DNA of 64,000 nucleotides from Mucilaginibacter sp. UR6-1 (lineage in GTDB: Bacteria; Bacteroidota; Bacteroidia; Sphingobacteriales; Sphingobacteriaceae), in contig NZ_JAJIWP010000002.1 of assembly GCF_020880975.1 (NCBI RefSeq), positions 806,001 through 870,000 of the forward strand. Direction: 5' to 3'. This document shows positions 56,599-64,000 of this stretch, one piece after another (position 1 is the first letter of the stretch; the number at the start of each line of letters is the position of its first letter). The position numbers and the translations under genes were made by a program. Below the pieces are notes generated by a model that was given only the letters and a program-made list of their open reading frames with translations, was not told the origin of the DNA and made no database searches.

Positions 56599-57579
56599 AT
56601 GATTATTGAATTTACGGCGGCACCAGGTTTTGACTTTATTACACGTTTTGAGAAACTGATCAACGCGCCCTTAAGAGATAACTTTCTCCAGATTCCCTCA
56701 ACAGTCGGAACGGGATATGTACGTAAAGTCGGTTTCGGCGAAGATTTTAAACTCACCATCCACCATTATAATCTGAGGGAAGATCTTATCATCAAACGTA
56801 ATCCTGCCGAAAAAGCTAATGACATCCGCACCCTGTTTTTTTATAATAACACAGAAGATCTGGAAGTAAGATGCAATAACGAAGCAAACAGATTATTTGC
56901 GCCTAAAAAAGAGTCCTTAATAATTTTGTCAACCAATGATCTGCGCACCGAGATTCGTTTCCCTGCCGGTAGTAACATCCATTACATGGTTGTAGGGATC
57001 ACGGCTAACCGACTGCGCTCCGTCCTGTCTATCGAAAACCCTAACGATACTATTAAAACCATTGTAGCAGAAGATGCCTCTTTTCTTTTTTTCGAAAGCC
57101 TGAACCCGGAAATGCAGTTACTGCTCAAGAATATCGTATCTGTAGACATGAATAGCCCGATGAATACTTTCTATGTACAGATCAAAGTTCAGGAGTTAAT
57201 GTACCTGCTTTTCACCAAACTTTCACTCCGGGAAAATACGCCTATTAAAAACATCAACAGCAACGATGCGGAGAAATTATTGGTGATTCGCAATGAAATA
57301 TTGATCGACCTGAGCACGCCACCGGTAATCAGTAAATTAGCCGCTATTGCATCGATGAGCGAAACAAAACTAAAGCAGCTTTTTAAGCAGACATTCGGTG
57401 ACACCATTTATAATTATTTCCAGAAAGCGAGAATGGAAGAAGCCGCCTTTTTATTGAAACAGGCTAAGCATTCTGTCGCAGAGGTAGGCTATGAACTGGG
57501 TTATTCCAATCTAAGCCACTTCAGCAAGTTTTTCCAAAAGCAATATGGGGTCACGCCAAAAAAATTCTCCTCCACTTAA
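56599..57579 (+). CDS. AraC-family transcriptional regulator
   Basis: The 326-residue protein has an unrecognised effector domain followed by a double helix-turn-helix (about 235-325: ISKLAAIASMSETKLKQLFK, then SVAEVGYELGYSNLSHFSKF and QKQYGVTPKKF). It starts 50 bases after the exporter relic and is probably backbone DNA. It is divergent from nothing and precedes the NmrA-like reductase, which it may regulate. Confidence 0.92.
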   Translation: MIIEFTAAPGFDFITRFEKLINAPLRDNFLQIPSTVGTGYVRKVGFGEDFKLTIHHYNLREDLIIKRNPAEKANDIRTLFFYNNTEDLEVRCNNEANRLFAPKKESLIILSTNDLRTEIRFPAGSNIHYMVVGITANRLRSVLSIENPNDTIKTIVAEDASFLFFESLNPEMQLLLKNIVSVDMNSPMNTFYVQIKVQELMYLLFTKLSLRENTPIKNINSNDAEKLLVIRNEILIDLSTPPVISKLAAIASMSETKLKQLFKQTFGDTIYNYFQKARMEEAAFLLKQAKHSVAEVGYELGYSNLSHFSKFFQKQYGVTPKKFSST

Positions 57580-57738
57580 TTGAGCATTCTTTCCCTGCTG
57601 GTCTCTGTCGGATAAGGGTGTTCTTCTGTCTTTTTGGGATATTTTACCCTTGTAATAGCTTCTACTTTTGGTCGTAGCAATAAAAGGACGATAGTGAGGC
57701 AATTATAATGCCTGCGATCAGGCCTGAAAATACACAAA

Positions 57739-58656
57739 ATGAAAAGTAAAAAAGTTATTGTCGCCGGTGCAACCGGCATGCTGGGTAGCCAGATCGTGAA
57801 AGAGCTGCTGGCTCAGGGAGCTGATGTAACCGCTATGGTCAGGGCCAGCAGCAACAGGGCCATGCTCACCAGGATGGGCGTAAAGAATTTTGTTATCGGT
57901 GATATGATGGATGCGCCTTCTTTAAAGCAGGCGATATCGCCTGCACATCAGTTCGATGTAATTGTAGCCAGTGCCGCAGGTTATACCCGCCGAGCGAAGG
58001 GCGATGGGCCGGTGACGGACACCGTTGGTTACCAAAACCTTGTGGACGCTTCCAAAGCGGCCGGAATACCGCGATTTGTATTGATCTCGATCCTTGAATC
58101 GGACAAGGCCAGATCAGTACCTCACTTTTATAACAAATACCGCATCGAGCAATACCTGAAAGAAAAAGGACAGCCCTATATCGCGCTGAGGCCGGGAGCA
58201 TTCCTTGATCAGACGCCGGATTTTATTTTGCCGAAGATTACCAAAGGCATTTTACCCACCTTCCTTACCGGGACTTACGGGATCATTTACACGCCGCAAC
58301 TGGCGAAATACACTGCCCTGGCTGCGGTAAACTTACCGGATTCCGTTTTGAACACGTCCATTGATGTGGGTTGGGACAGGCCGGTGAACGAAAAGATATT
58401 GCAAGCTGCCTTTGAGCGAGTTCTTAATAAGAAGATTGCGGTCAAACCGGTCATGCCCCCATTTGTCGTAAACTACGTATTGCCAGTTATCGGCCGTTTC
58501 AGTAAAAAGGTCAAAGACATGTACGAAATGATCAGATGGATCGATACGGGTGTGTACATCAGTAAAAATACGCAAAGGCAAAAGGAGCTTTTTGGCGCAC
58601 TGCCAGGCGTTGAAGAAAGCGTGGCACAATACTGCCGAAACAATGGCCTGATCTAA
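57739..58656 (+). CDS. NmrA-like NAD(P)-binding oxidoreductase
   Basis: The 305-residue protein begins with a Rossmann dinucleotide motif, VIVAGATGMLGSQIVKELL (residues 6-24), and follows the atypical short-chain dehydrogenase/NmrA pattern (VIGDMMDAPSLKQAI, YNKYRIEQYLKE, ALRPGAFLDQ). A role in NADPH sensing or reduction is expected; the substrate is unknown. It lies between an AraC gene and the Old Yellow Enzyme gene on the same strand. Confidence 0.88.
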   Translation: MKSKKVIVAGATGMLGSQIVKELLAQGADVTAMVRASSNRAMLTRMGVKNFVIGDMMDAPSLKQAISPAHQFDVIVASAAGYTRRAKGDGPVTDTVGYQNLVDASKAAGIPRFVLISILESDKARSVPHFYNKYRIEQYLKEKGQPYIALRPGAFLDQTPDFILPKITKGILPTFLTGTYGIIYTPQLAKYTALAAVNLPDSVLNTSIDVGWDRPVNEKILQAAFERVLNKKIAVKPVMPPFVVNYVLPVIGRFSKKVKDMYEMIRWIDTGVYISKNTQRQKELFGALPGVEESVAQYCRNNGLI

Positions 58657-58709
58657 CGAATATAATTTCCATTCAACTGTACATTTAAATACATAACATC
58701 ATAAAGATC

Positions 58710-59783
58710 ATGAAACTATTAGATAGAGTAACCTTAGGAAAACAAACATTGAAAAATGGCATGGCAATGGCGCCTATGACCCGCAGCCGGGCCGACCGTG
58801 AAGGCGTTGTAGGCGACCTGACCGTATTATATTATACACAGCGTGCCAGCGCCGGCTTGTTGCTCACCGAGGCCATAAACATTTCAGCGCAAGCCGTAGG
58901 CAGCCCGCTGACTCCCGGCCTGTACAGCCATGAGCAAATAGATGCATGGAAAAGGGTTACTAAAGCCGTTCATGAGAAGGGGGGGGTGATCTATGCCCAG
59001 CTTTGGCATACCGGCCGCGTCGGACATTCCGTGGACAGAAAAGGAGAATTGCCGGTAGCACCTTCGGCGATAGGTATAAAAGGACAACAGCACTTCACCT
59101 CACAAGGTATGAAGGATTACGAAACACCCAGGGAATTGACTACCCGGGAAATCAAACAGATCGTTAAGGATTATGGACAAGCTGCCCGCAATGCCATCGA
59201 AGCAGGCTTCGATGGTGTTGAACTGCATGCCGCATTCGGCTACCTGCCGAACCAGTTCTTATCAGAAAGTGCAAACCTGCGCACAGATGAATACGGAGGA
59301 AGTGTGGAGAACAGGAACCGTTTTGTGCTCGAAGTGATGCAGGAACTGGTTGATACTGCAGGTTTTGATAGAGTTGGCATCAAACTTTCGCCAACCGTAT
59401 ATTACAACAACATTGAAAATAGTGACCCCGTTGCACAATTTGCACCACTGATCGAAGGTTTGAACCAATTGCCGCTGGCTTATATCCATCTGATGAATGG
59501 CTTGTTCCCATTGGATAACTACCCGCAATATCCTAAAAATGCGGTCGAAACATTTGGAAAGATCAGTAAACATTTAGTTATCGCCAATGGCGGGTTTGAT
59601 AAAGACAGTGGTGAAGCAGAACTGGAAAAAGGCATAGCGAAAATAATTGCTTACGGCGCACTATTTCTGGCTAACCCGGACCTGCCAAAGCGCTTCGAAT
59701 TAGGGGCCGGATTCAATGAACCGGATAGAGCGACGATGTATGGTGGAGGTGAGCACGGGTATACAGACTATCCTTTTCTATAA
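58710..59783 (+). CDS. Alkene reductase (Old Yellow Enzyme family)
   Basis: The 357-residue FMN enzyme of the NemA/OYE family is about the usual length. It shows MAMAPMTRSRADREG (about 19-33), YAQLWHTGRVGH, GFDGVELHAAFGYLPNQFLS and YGGSVENR. It should reduce electrophilic alkenes or nitro groups with NADPH. One oddity is that the ligand-binding pair normally His-x-x-His or His-x-x-Asn is His-Ala-Ala-Phe here. It lies 53 bases after the NmrA-like gene and is probably cotranscribed with it. Confidence 0.92.
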   Translation: MKLLDRVTLGKQTLKNGMAMAPMTRSRADREGVVGDLTVLYYTQRASAGLLLTEAINISAQAVGSPLTPGLYSHEQIDAWKRVTKAVHEKGGVIYAQLWHTGRVGHSVDRKGELPVAPSAIGIKGQQHFTSQGMKDYETPRELTTREIKQIVKDYGQAARNAIEAGFDGVELHAAFGYLPNQFLSESANLRTDEYGGSVENRNRFVLEVMQELVDTAGFDRVGIKLSPTVYYNNIENSDPVAQFAPLIEGLNQLPLAYIHLMNGLFPLDNYPQYPKNAVETFGKISKHLVIANGGFDKDSGEAELEKGIAKIIAYGALFLANPDLPKRFELGAGFNEPDRATMYGGGEHGYTDYPFL

Positions 59784-60010
59784 ATGATCGTATACCATAC
59801 CTGGTAAGCATAGAATTTTCTCGACGTAGTATCGCTCTCATATTCAAGTGCCGAATTAGTCTGGTGATAAGGATGTTGCTCAAACAGAAAATGATAGTGC
59901 TGCTGCTCTTTCAGAACCGTTTTTGATTTCAGGAGTTTGAAGAAGAAATCACCTCCAGACAAAGTACCCAGGCCGCCTACGATTCCGAATATTCTTTTAC
60001 TGTATTCCAT
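59768..60010 (-). pseudogene. 5' fragment of an aspartate/glutamate racemase
   Basis: The 80-residue frame starts MEYSKRIFGIVGGLGTLSGG, the opening of the Asp/Glu racemase fold. It continues with FLFEQHPY and LEYESDTTSRKFYAYQ, then ends in a few unrelated residues that overlap the end of the alkene reductase gene. About two thirds of the enzyme, including both catalytic Cys regions, is missing. It is a truncated relic. The bases 60,011-60,238 hold nothing recognised. Confidence 0.7.
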
Positions 60011-60238
60011 CTCGTTATAGAAACGGTAAAGTTACCAGCAACAACAGGTAATAATTACTCGAAAAGATTTAAGGAATTATTAAAATGCTGAAACAGCGTG
60101 CTCCATCTTGGTCGTTACATTAGCAACGAAGATCAGGCTGGATGTGCTATCTGAATTTCGGCTACAACATTGCGAGTTTCGAATACATTCAACCTCCACG
60201 CATCCTGCAATTTTGCTGTATAATAAATATCAGCAAAT

Positions 60239-61042
60239 ATGGATTTAAAAAATAGTACAGTACTGATCACCGGCGGAACCAGTGGTATCGGTTTAGAACT
60301 TGTTAAACAACTTACAGAACTCGGCGCGAATATCATGATTACCGGTCGTGACCTGATTAGGTTAAGCGAAACTCAAAGCCAGTTCCCGAAGATTCACATC
60401 TTTCAGAGCGATGTAAGTGATCAGGACAGTATCAGGAATCTATACAACAAGGTTTCGAAACAGTTTCCTGATCTGAATATTCTTATTAATAATGCAGGTG
60501 AAATGCGCCTGCTCGATCTGCAGGATAACACGTTAAGTCTGGAAAATTTGACCCGCGAGATCGATATCAATCTTTCAGGCACGATACAAATGACGCACCA
60601 ATTCCTGCCGCATTTGTCCAAACAGCCTTCGGCAGCCATTATAAATGTTTCTTCAGGTATCGCTTTCATGCCCTTTTCAGTTGCGCCGGTTTACAGCGCC
60701 TCTAAAGCGGGGGTACGTGCTTACACGCAGGCCTTGCGCTTGCAGCTTAGAGGTACTGCCGTAAAGGTTTTTGAAATGATCCCTCCAGGCGTTAAAACTA
60801 ACCTGCAAAAGGATTGGGTATTACCAACAGACTCAAATTCTTCATTAACAATGGACGTGGATAAAATGGTAAAAGTGGCCATTGAAGGGTTGCAGAAAGA
60901 TAAAATAGAGCTCAGGCCGTTTCTGATCAGCATCATCAAATGGGCAAGCAGGATCGTTCCGGGCGCCCTGATCAATTTCGGTCACAAAGAGTTCGAAAGA
61001 TTCAAACAGTTAAATACAAACGCAAAATACTCAACAAGATGA
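60239..61042 (+). CDS. Short-chain dehydrogenase/reductase (DltE-like)
   Basis: The 267-residue classical SDR has cofactor motif ITGGTSGIGLELV (about 10-22), NNAGE (about 85-89), Ser in NVSSGIAF, and the active-site YSASK. It probably uses NADP(H); the SVAPVYSASKAG region resembles DltE/YciK-like proteins. The substrate is unknown. Its stop codon overlaps the start of the DUF2147 gene in an ATGA arrangement, so they are translationally coupled. Confidence 0.93.
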   Translation: MDLKNSTVLITGGTSGIGLELVKQLTELGANIMITGRDLIRLSETQSQFPKIHIFQSDVSDQDSIRNLYNKVSKQFPDLNILINNAGEMRLLDLQDNTLSLENLTREIDINLSGTIQMTHQFLPHLSKQPSAAIINVSSGIAFMPFSVAPVYSASKAGVRAYTQALRLQLRGTAVKVFEMIPPGVKTNLQKDWVLPTDSNSSLTMDVDKMVKVAIEGLQKDKIELRPFLISIIKWASRIVPGALINFGHKEFERFKQLNTNAKYSTR

Positions 61043-61473
61043 AACGAACAATCTTATCGTTCATGCTGCTGTTCGCAGCTATGACATCCTTCGCCCAAAA
61101 ACTATCCGCAGACCAGATACTCGGTACCTGGCAATGCAGTGATTATAAAATAGAGGTTTATAAATCGGGAAGTACCTATTCAGCCAAACTACTGTGGTCA
61201 AAGTATATGTTCGAGGCTGATGGCAAAACATCAAAGAAGGACAGCAAGAATCCCGACGAAAAGCTTAAGGACAGGCCGGTACAAGGTCTAACACATATCA
61301 CCTCGCTTACCTATAAAGACGGTGAATACGCAGACGGTAAATTGTACAGCGTACAGGATGGCAATACTTACAGTATAAAAGGTAAATTGAATGGCATAAA
61401 TGATCTGGAAACCCGTGGTTATAAAGGAGTGCCAATGCTGGGAAAAACTTTTAAGTGGAAACGAGTACAGTAG
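61039..61473 (+). CDS. DUF2147-like exported protein
   Basis: From ATG 61039 (overlapping the SDR stop) the 144-residue protein starts with a signal peptide (MKRTILSFMLLFAAMTSFAQ) and then has the DUF2147 pattern ILGTWQCSDYKIEVYKSGS and YKGVPMLGKTFKWKR. Earlier in-frame starts inside the SDR gene are rejected. These proteins are secreted or periplasmic, small lipocalin-like beta barrels of unknown role. Confidence 0.85.
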   Translation: MKRTILSFMLLFAAMTSFAQKLSADQILGTWQCSDYKIEVYKSGSTYSAKLLWSKYMFEADGKTSKKDSKNPDEKLKDRPVQGLTHITSLTYKDGEYADGKLYSVQDGNTYSIKGKLNGINDLETRGYKGVPMLGKTFKWKRVQ

Positions 61474-61490
61474 CCCATTAGAATCAAAAC

Positions 61491-61691
61491 ATGAAAGACA
61501 TACAAAACGACGAGCTATCGAGATTATGGTTTATGATTTGCAATGCCGTACCACCGGTGGGTATCTTCCTGTACTTCAGGCACAGAGAACGTTATCCAAA
61601 TAAAGCCAGAAGAGCGTTAACCAGCGCAATGACCGGCATACCCATGGCACTGGTTATGGGTTATATTATCAACAATCAAATTACTAAATAA
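61491..61691 (+). CDS. Small membrane protein
   Basis: The 66-residue protein has two hydrophobic segments (WFMICNAVPPVGIFLYF and ALTSAMTGIPMALVMGYII) separated by a basic loop (RHRERYPNKARR). It is between the DUF2147 and DoxX-like genes with gaps of 17 and 3 bases, so it is in the same operon. Function unknown. Confidence 0.7.
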   Translation: MKDIQNDELSRLWFMICNAVPPVGIFLYFRHRERYPNKARRALTSAMTGIPMALVMGYIINNQITK

Positions 61692-61694
61692 GCT

Positions 61695-62048
61695 ATGATC
61701 AAAAATATCATCTCTTTACTATTACTGATCGTTACTGTATCTCTGAGCTTTAAACATGCCTGGGATACCGCACATTATCAAAACCATCCCGAATCTTTTA
61801 AGGTGATGGAGAGTCTGGGGATCAGCAAGGCCGCAGTTCCGGCATTGGTAGTTTTAACATTATTGACGGGGATCCTTACATTGATACCAGGAACCTTTTT
61901 TCTGGGTAACATGATCAATGCGATCTCTATCGTGTTCATTATGGGCATGGCGTTAAGAACAGAAAATACAAAGATGGCCCTGATCGAGGTCCCATTCCTG
62001 ATCATGCCCTTATTGATGATCTGGTTGAAATATCCTTTTAAAAATTAA
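61695..62048 (+). CDS. DoxX-like membrane protein
   Basis: The 117-residue protein is predicted to span the inner membrane four times (IISLLLLIVTVSLSF, VPALVVLTLLTGILTLIPG, MINAISIVFIMGMAL, VPFLIMPLLMIWL). Size and layout match DoxX-like/DUF4870-type small proteins, but no diagnostic motif is visible. It is 3 bases after the small membrane protein and 13 bases before the AraC gene. Confidence 0.7.
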   Translation: MIKNIISLLLLIVTVSLSFKHAWDTAHYQNHPESFKVMESLGISKAAVPALVVLTLLTGILTLIPGTFFLGNMINAISIVFIMGMALRTENTKMALIEVPFLIMPLLMIWLKYPFKN

Positions 62049-62061
62049 ACTATCTTGTGAT

Positions 62062-62970
62062 ATGCAAAATGCCAAGCCATACCGCATCAGTTCAATAACA
62101 GAGATACATCGACTGATGGCGTTGCCTAAACCGCAACATCCGCTGATCAGTATCGTTGACCTGAAAGGACTAAAAAATGACCACGACATAGATGCCGTGG
62201 TGTTTGACCTCTATGTTATCTCGATGAAAAGAGGCTGCGACAACCTGATCTACGGTCAACAAAAATACGACTTCGATGAAGGCCTGATGGCTTTCTTATC
62301 ACCCGGCCAGCTATTACGGGGTGATAAGAATGGCATACCTGCCAAACTGGAGGGCTGGATGCTTTTTATTCACCCGGATTTTTTATGGAACACTTCTCTC
62401 GCCGCTAAGATCAAAAGATATGAGTATTTTAGCTATGCGACGCATGAAGCGCTGTTCTTGTCAGACAAAGAGGAAATGATCATCAATGATATTATCAGAA
62501 ATATCAAAAATGAATATCATTCCAATATCGATAGTTTTAGCCAGGATATTATGATTGCGAATATTGAAACACTGCTAAATTATGCCGAACGCTTTTATCA
62601 GCGCCAGTTCATCACACGTAAAATAACTAATCACAAAATTCTGGAACGGTTGGAGAATATTCTAAGTGCATACCTTGACAATGAAGCGTTACTCTCCAAG
62701 GGTGCGCCAACCGTTCAATACCTTTCTGAAACGCTAAATATGTCTTCTAAATACCTAAGCAGCTTGCTCAAACAGTTGACCGGGCAGACTACACAACAGA
62801 TCATTCATAAAAAAATGATCGATAAAGCCAAAGAGCAGCTATCGACCACGACGCTTAGTGTCAGCGAGATAGCCTATGGTCTCGGATTTGAACATTCGCA
62901 GTCATTTAGTAAGTTGTTCAGAAGTAAAACTAAGCAGTCTCCGCTGGAATTCAGGGCCTTATTCAATTAA
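62062..62970 (+). CDS. AraC-family transcriptional regulator (paralogue A)
   Basis: The 302-residue protein has an N-terminal cupin-like sensing region (PQHPLISIVDLKGL, YDFDEGLMAFLSPGQLL) and a C-terminal AraC double HTH (about 205-300: LSETLNMSSKYLSSLLKQLT, SVSEIAYGLGFEHSQSFSKL). It is the last gene of the SDR-DUF2147-membrane operon and may control it. It closely resembles the next, oppositely oriented regulator. Confidence 0.93.
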   Translation: MQNAKPYRISSITEIHRLMALPKPQHPLISIVDLKGLKNDHDIDAVVFDLYVISMKRGCDNLIYGQQKYDFDEGLMAFLSPGQLLRGDKNGIPAKLEGWMLFIHPDFLWNTSLAAKIKRYEYFSYATHEALFLSDKEEMIINDIIRNIKNEYHSNIDSFSQDIMIANIETLLNYAERFYQRQFITRKITNHKILERLENILSAYLDNEALLSKGAPTVQYLSETLNMSSKYLSSLLKQLTGQTTQQIIHKKMIDKAKEQLSTTTLSVSEIAYGLGFEHSQSFSKLFRSKTKQSPLEFRALFN

Positions 62971-63091
62971 CTGATCAAACGTATAAATCAAAAAAGCATA
63001 GTAAGTTACATGGCATTACCGCCGCCTTTTTTGAGTATGATGCGTAAGGAAAAGATATTAACAGGGATGCATTTTCCGCGTGTCAATTCTG

Positions 63092-63988
63092 TCATAGCAT
63101 ATTTTGCCTGAATTGCGCCGGAGTTATCCTGGTTTGCTGTTTGAACAGTTTGTTGAAAGACTGAGGATGCTCAAAACCTAAGCGGTAAGCAATCTCGGCA
63201 GTGGTCAGGTCGGTCTGGTTCAGCAGCATCTTTGCTTTCTCTATCAAAGCCAAATGAATATACTGTTGCGTAGTTTTACCGGTGAGTGACCGGAGCATGT
63301 CAGAAAGATAGCGTTGCGAAACGTTCAGGTGGGCAGCAATATCCAAGGGTGATGGCAAACCGCTGACGAGTGCATCGTTAAAGCGCTCGGTCAGCCACTT
63401 GTCCATATTAGCGATGAGTTCATGATGGAAATTTTTCCTTGTCAGGAACTGCCTGTTGTAAAAACGGTTGCTGTGGTTCAGTAATAGTTCCAGTTGAGAC
63501 ACCAGCACGTCAGTACTGAATTGGTCTATCGTATTATTTAATTCGACGTTGATAGCTTCGAAAAGTGCTTCTATCGTCAACTTTTCTTTAGCCGAAAGGA
63601 ACAAAGCTTCTGCAACCTTATAATCAAAGAAACCGTAGTGATAAATTCCCTGTGAAAGGGAATATCGTGTCAGCAGGTCAGTATGAAAGTACAAGGCGTA
63701 ACCCTGATAGTCTTCGGGTTCGGCCGTCATTTGTACGAGTTGTCCCGGCGCAAGAAAAGCCATTCCCCCTTCTTTGAAATCATACGTTCCGGGCCCGTAT
63801 TTTACGCTCCCATTAAAATTTCTTTTGAAGGTGATCTTATAAAAGTCAAGCTCCACCCAGTTTCCCGCATCGCGTAAGTCGATGTTCACCTTATCATAAT
63901 CAACTAATGTGATCAGCGGATGAGCAGGCGCATTGAGCCCCATGCGGCGCGTCAGATCGGTTATCATATCAAATTTTAGGGTGTTCAC
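63092..63988 (-). CDS. AraC-family transcriptional regulator (paralogue B)
   Basis: The 298-residue protein has the same architecture as the gene at 62062: APAHPLITLVDYDKV, YDFKEGGMAFLAPGQLV, helical linker RFYNRQFLTRKN, then HTH units DIAAHLNVSQRYLSDML and TTAEIAYRLGFEHPQSFNKL. The pair is convergent and separated by 121 bases without an obvious terminator. The target genes are unknown; a gene beyond the window edge is possible. Confidence 0.93.
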   Translation of the reverse strand: MNTLKFDMITDLTRRMGLNAPAHPLITLVDYDKVNIDLRDAGNWVELDFYKITFKRNFNGSVKYGPGTYDFKEGGMAFLAPGQLVQMTAEPEDYQGYALYFHTDLLTRYSLSQGIYHYGFFDYKVAEALFLSAKEKLTIEALFEAINVELNNTIDQFSTDVLVSQLELLLNHSNRFYNRQFLTRKNFHHELIANMDKWLTERFNDALVSGLPSPLDIAAHLNVSQRYLSDMLRSLTGKTTQQYIHLALIEKAKMLLNQTDLTTAEIAYRLGFEHPQSFNKLFKQQTRITPAQFRQNML

Positions 63989-64000
63989 CTGCTTCTGCTT

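Noticed and set aside
57580..57738. Small frames between the AraC and NmrA-like genes
   Set aside because: All are short minus-strand frames overlapping the ends of clear genes and have no coding character.

Overview
The window looks like a chromosome segment of a Bacteroidota bacterium, most likely Sphingobacteriaceae (Mucilaginibacter/Pedobacter-like). The reasons are a DAHP synthase fused to a type II chorismate mutase, a DUF6443-type RHS locus, an OMP_b-brl_3 receptor, start codons without Shine-Dalgarno sequences, one promoter of the TTTG/TAnnTTTG type, and several intergenic repeat families. No database search was possible, so family names rest on motifs and architecture read by eye.

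Bases 1-17,650 are ordinary backbone. They hold a broken fragment, a nitroreductase, two L,D-transpeptidases, DinB and HAD proteins, and an aromatic amino acid operon on the minus strand (pheA, DAHP synthase-chorismate mutase, aroA, aroC). Ahead of pheA is a convincing attenuator: a 17-residue leader peptide with four Phe and four Tyr codons, an antiterminator segment and a terminator. aroB, an S4 protein, proline dehydrogenase, an AhpD-like protein and a histidine kinase follow. Repeats have entered this operon; one is inside the aroA reading frame and another supplies the aroA stop codon.

Bases 17,698-about 51,000 are accessory DNA inserted at a tRNA gene with anticodon CAT. A large serine recombinase abuts the tRNA, and a 15-nt near-repeat of the tRNA 3' end lies 23 kb away at 40,958. 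Between them are SWIM, HEPN, XRE and Fic genes, a mobilisation module (relaxase with a second gene nested in another frame, MobC-like protein, candidate oriT), a SIR2-STAND defence gene interrupted by one in-frame TGA, an Mrr-like nuclease, and a two-gene RHS toxin locus with a candidate immunity gene and a decayed orphan RHS tip. A second, decayed island with a frameshifted tyrosine recombinase follows. It carries the most unusual locus: an 1843-residue protein (STAS-like, GHKL ATPase, two phosphoribosyltransferase-like domains, second HATPase-like end) followed one base later by a nucleoside phosphorylase/nucleosidase-type protein. By analogy with ATP-cleaving effectors such as that of Detocs, this may be an undescribed nucleotide-depleting defence system.

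Bases 51,000-56,550 hold a damaged peptide or bacteriocin-type locus: an esterase and a TonB-dependent receptor, each split by a homopolymer frameshift, and a PCAT-type ABC exporter truncated at both ends. Bases 56,600-64,000 are an intact redox/stress cluster with an NmrA-like reductase, an Old Yellow Enzyme, a short-chain dehydrogenase and small membrane proteins, governed by three AraC-type regulators, two of which are paralogues.
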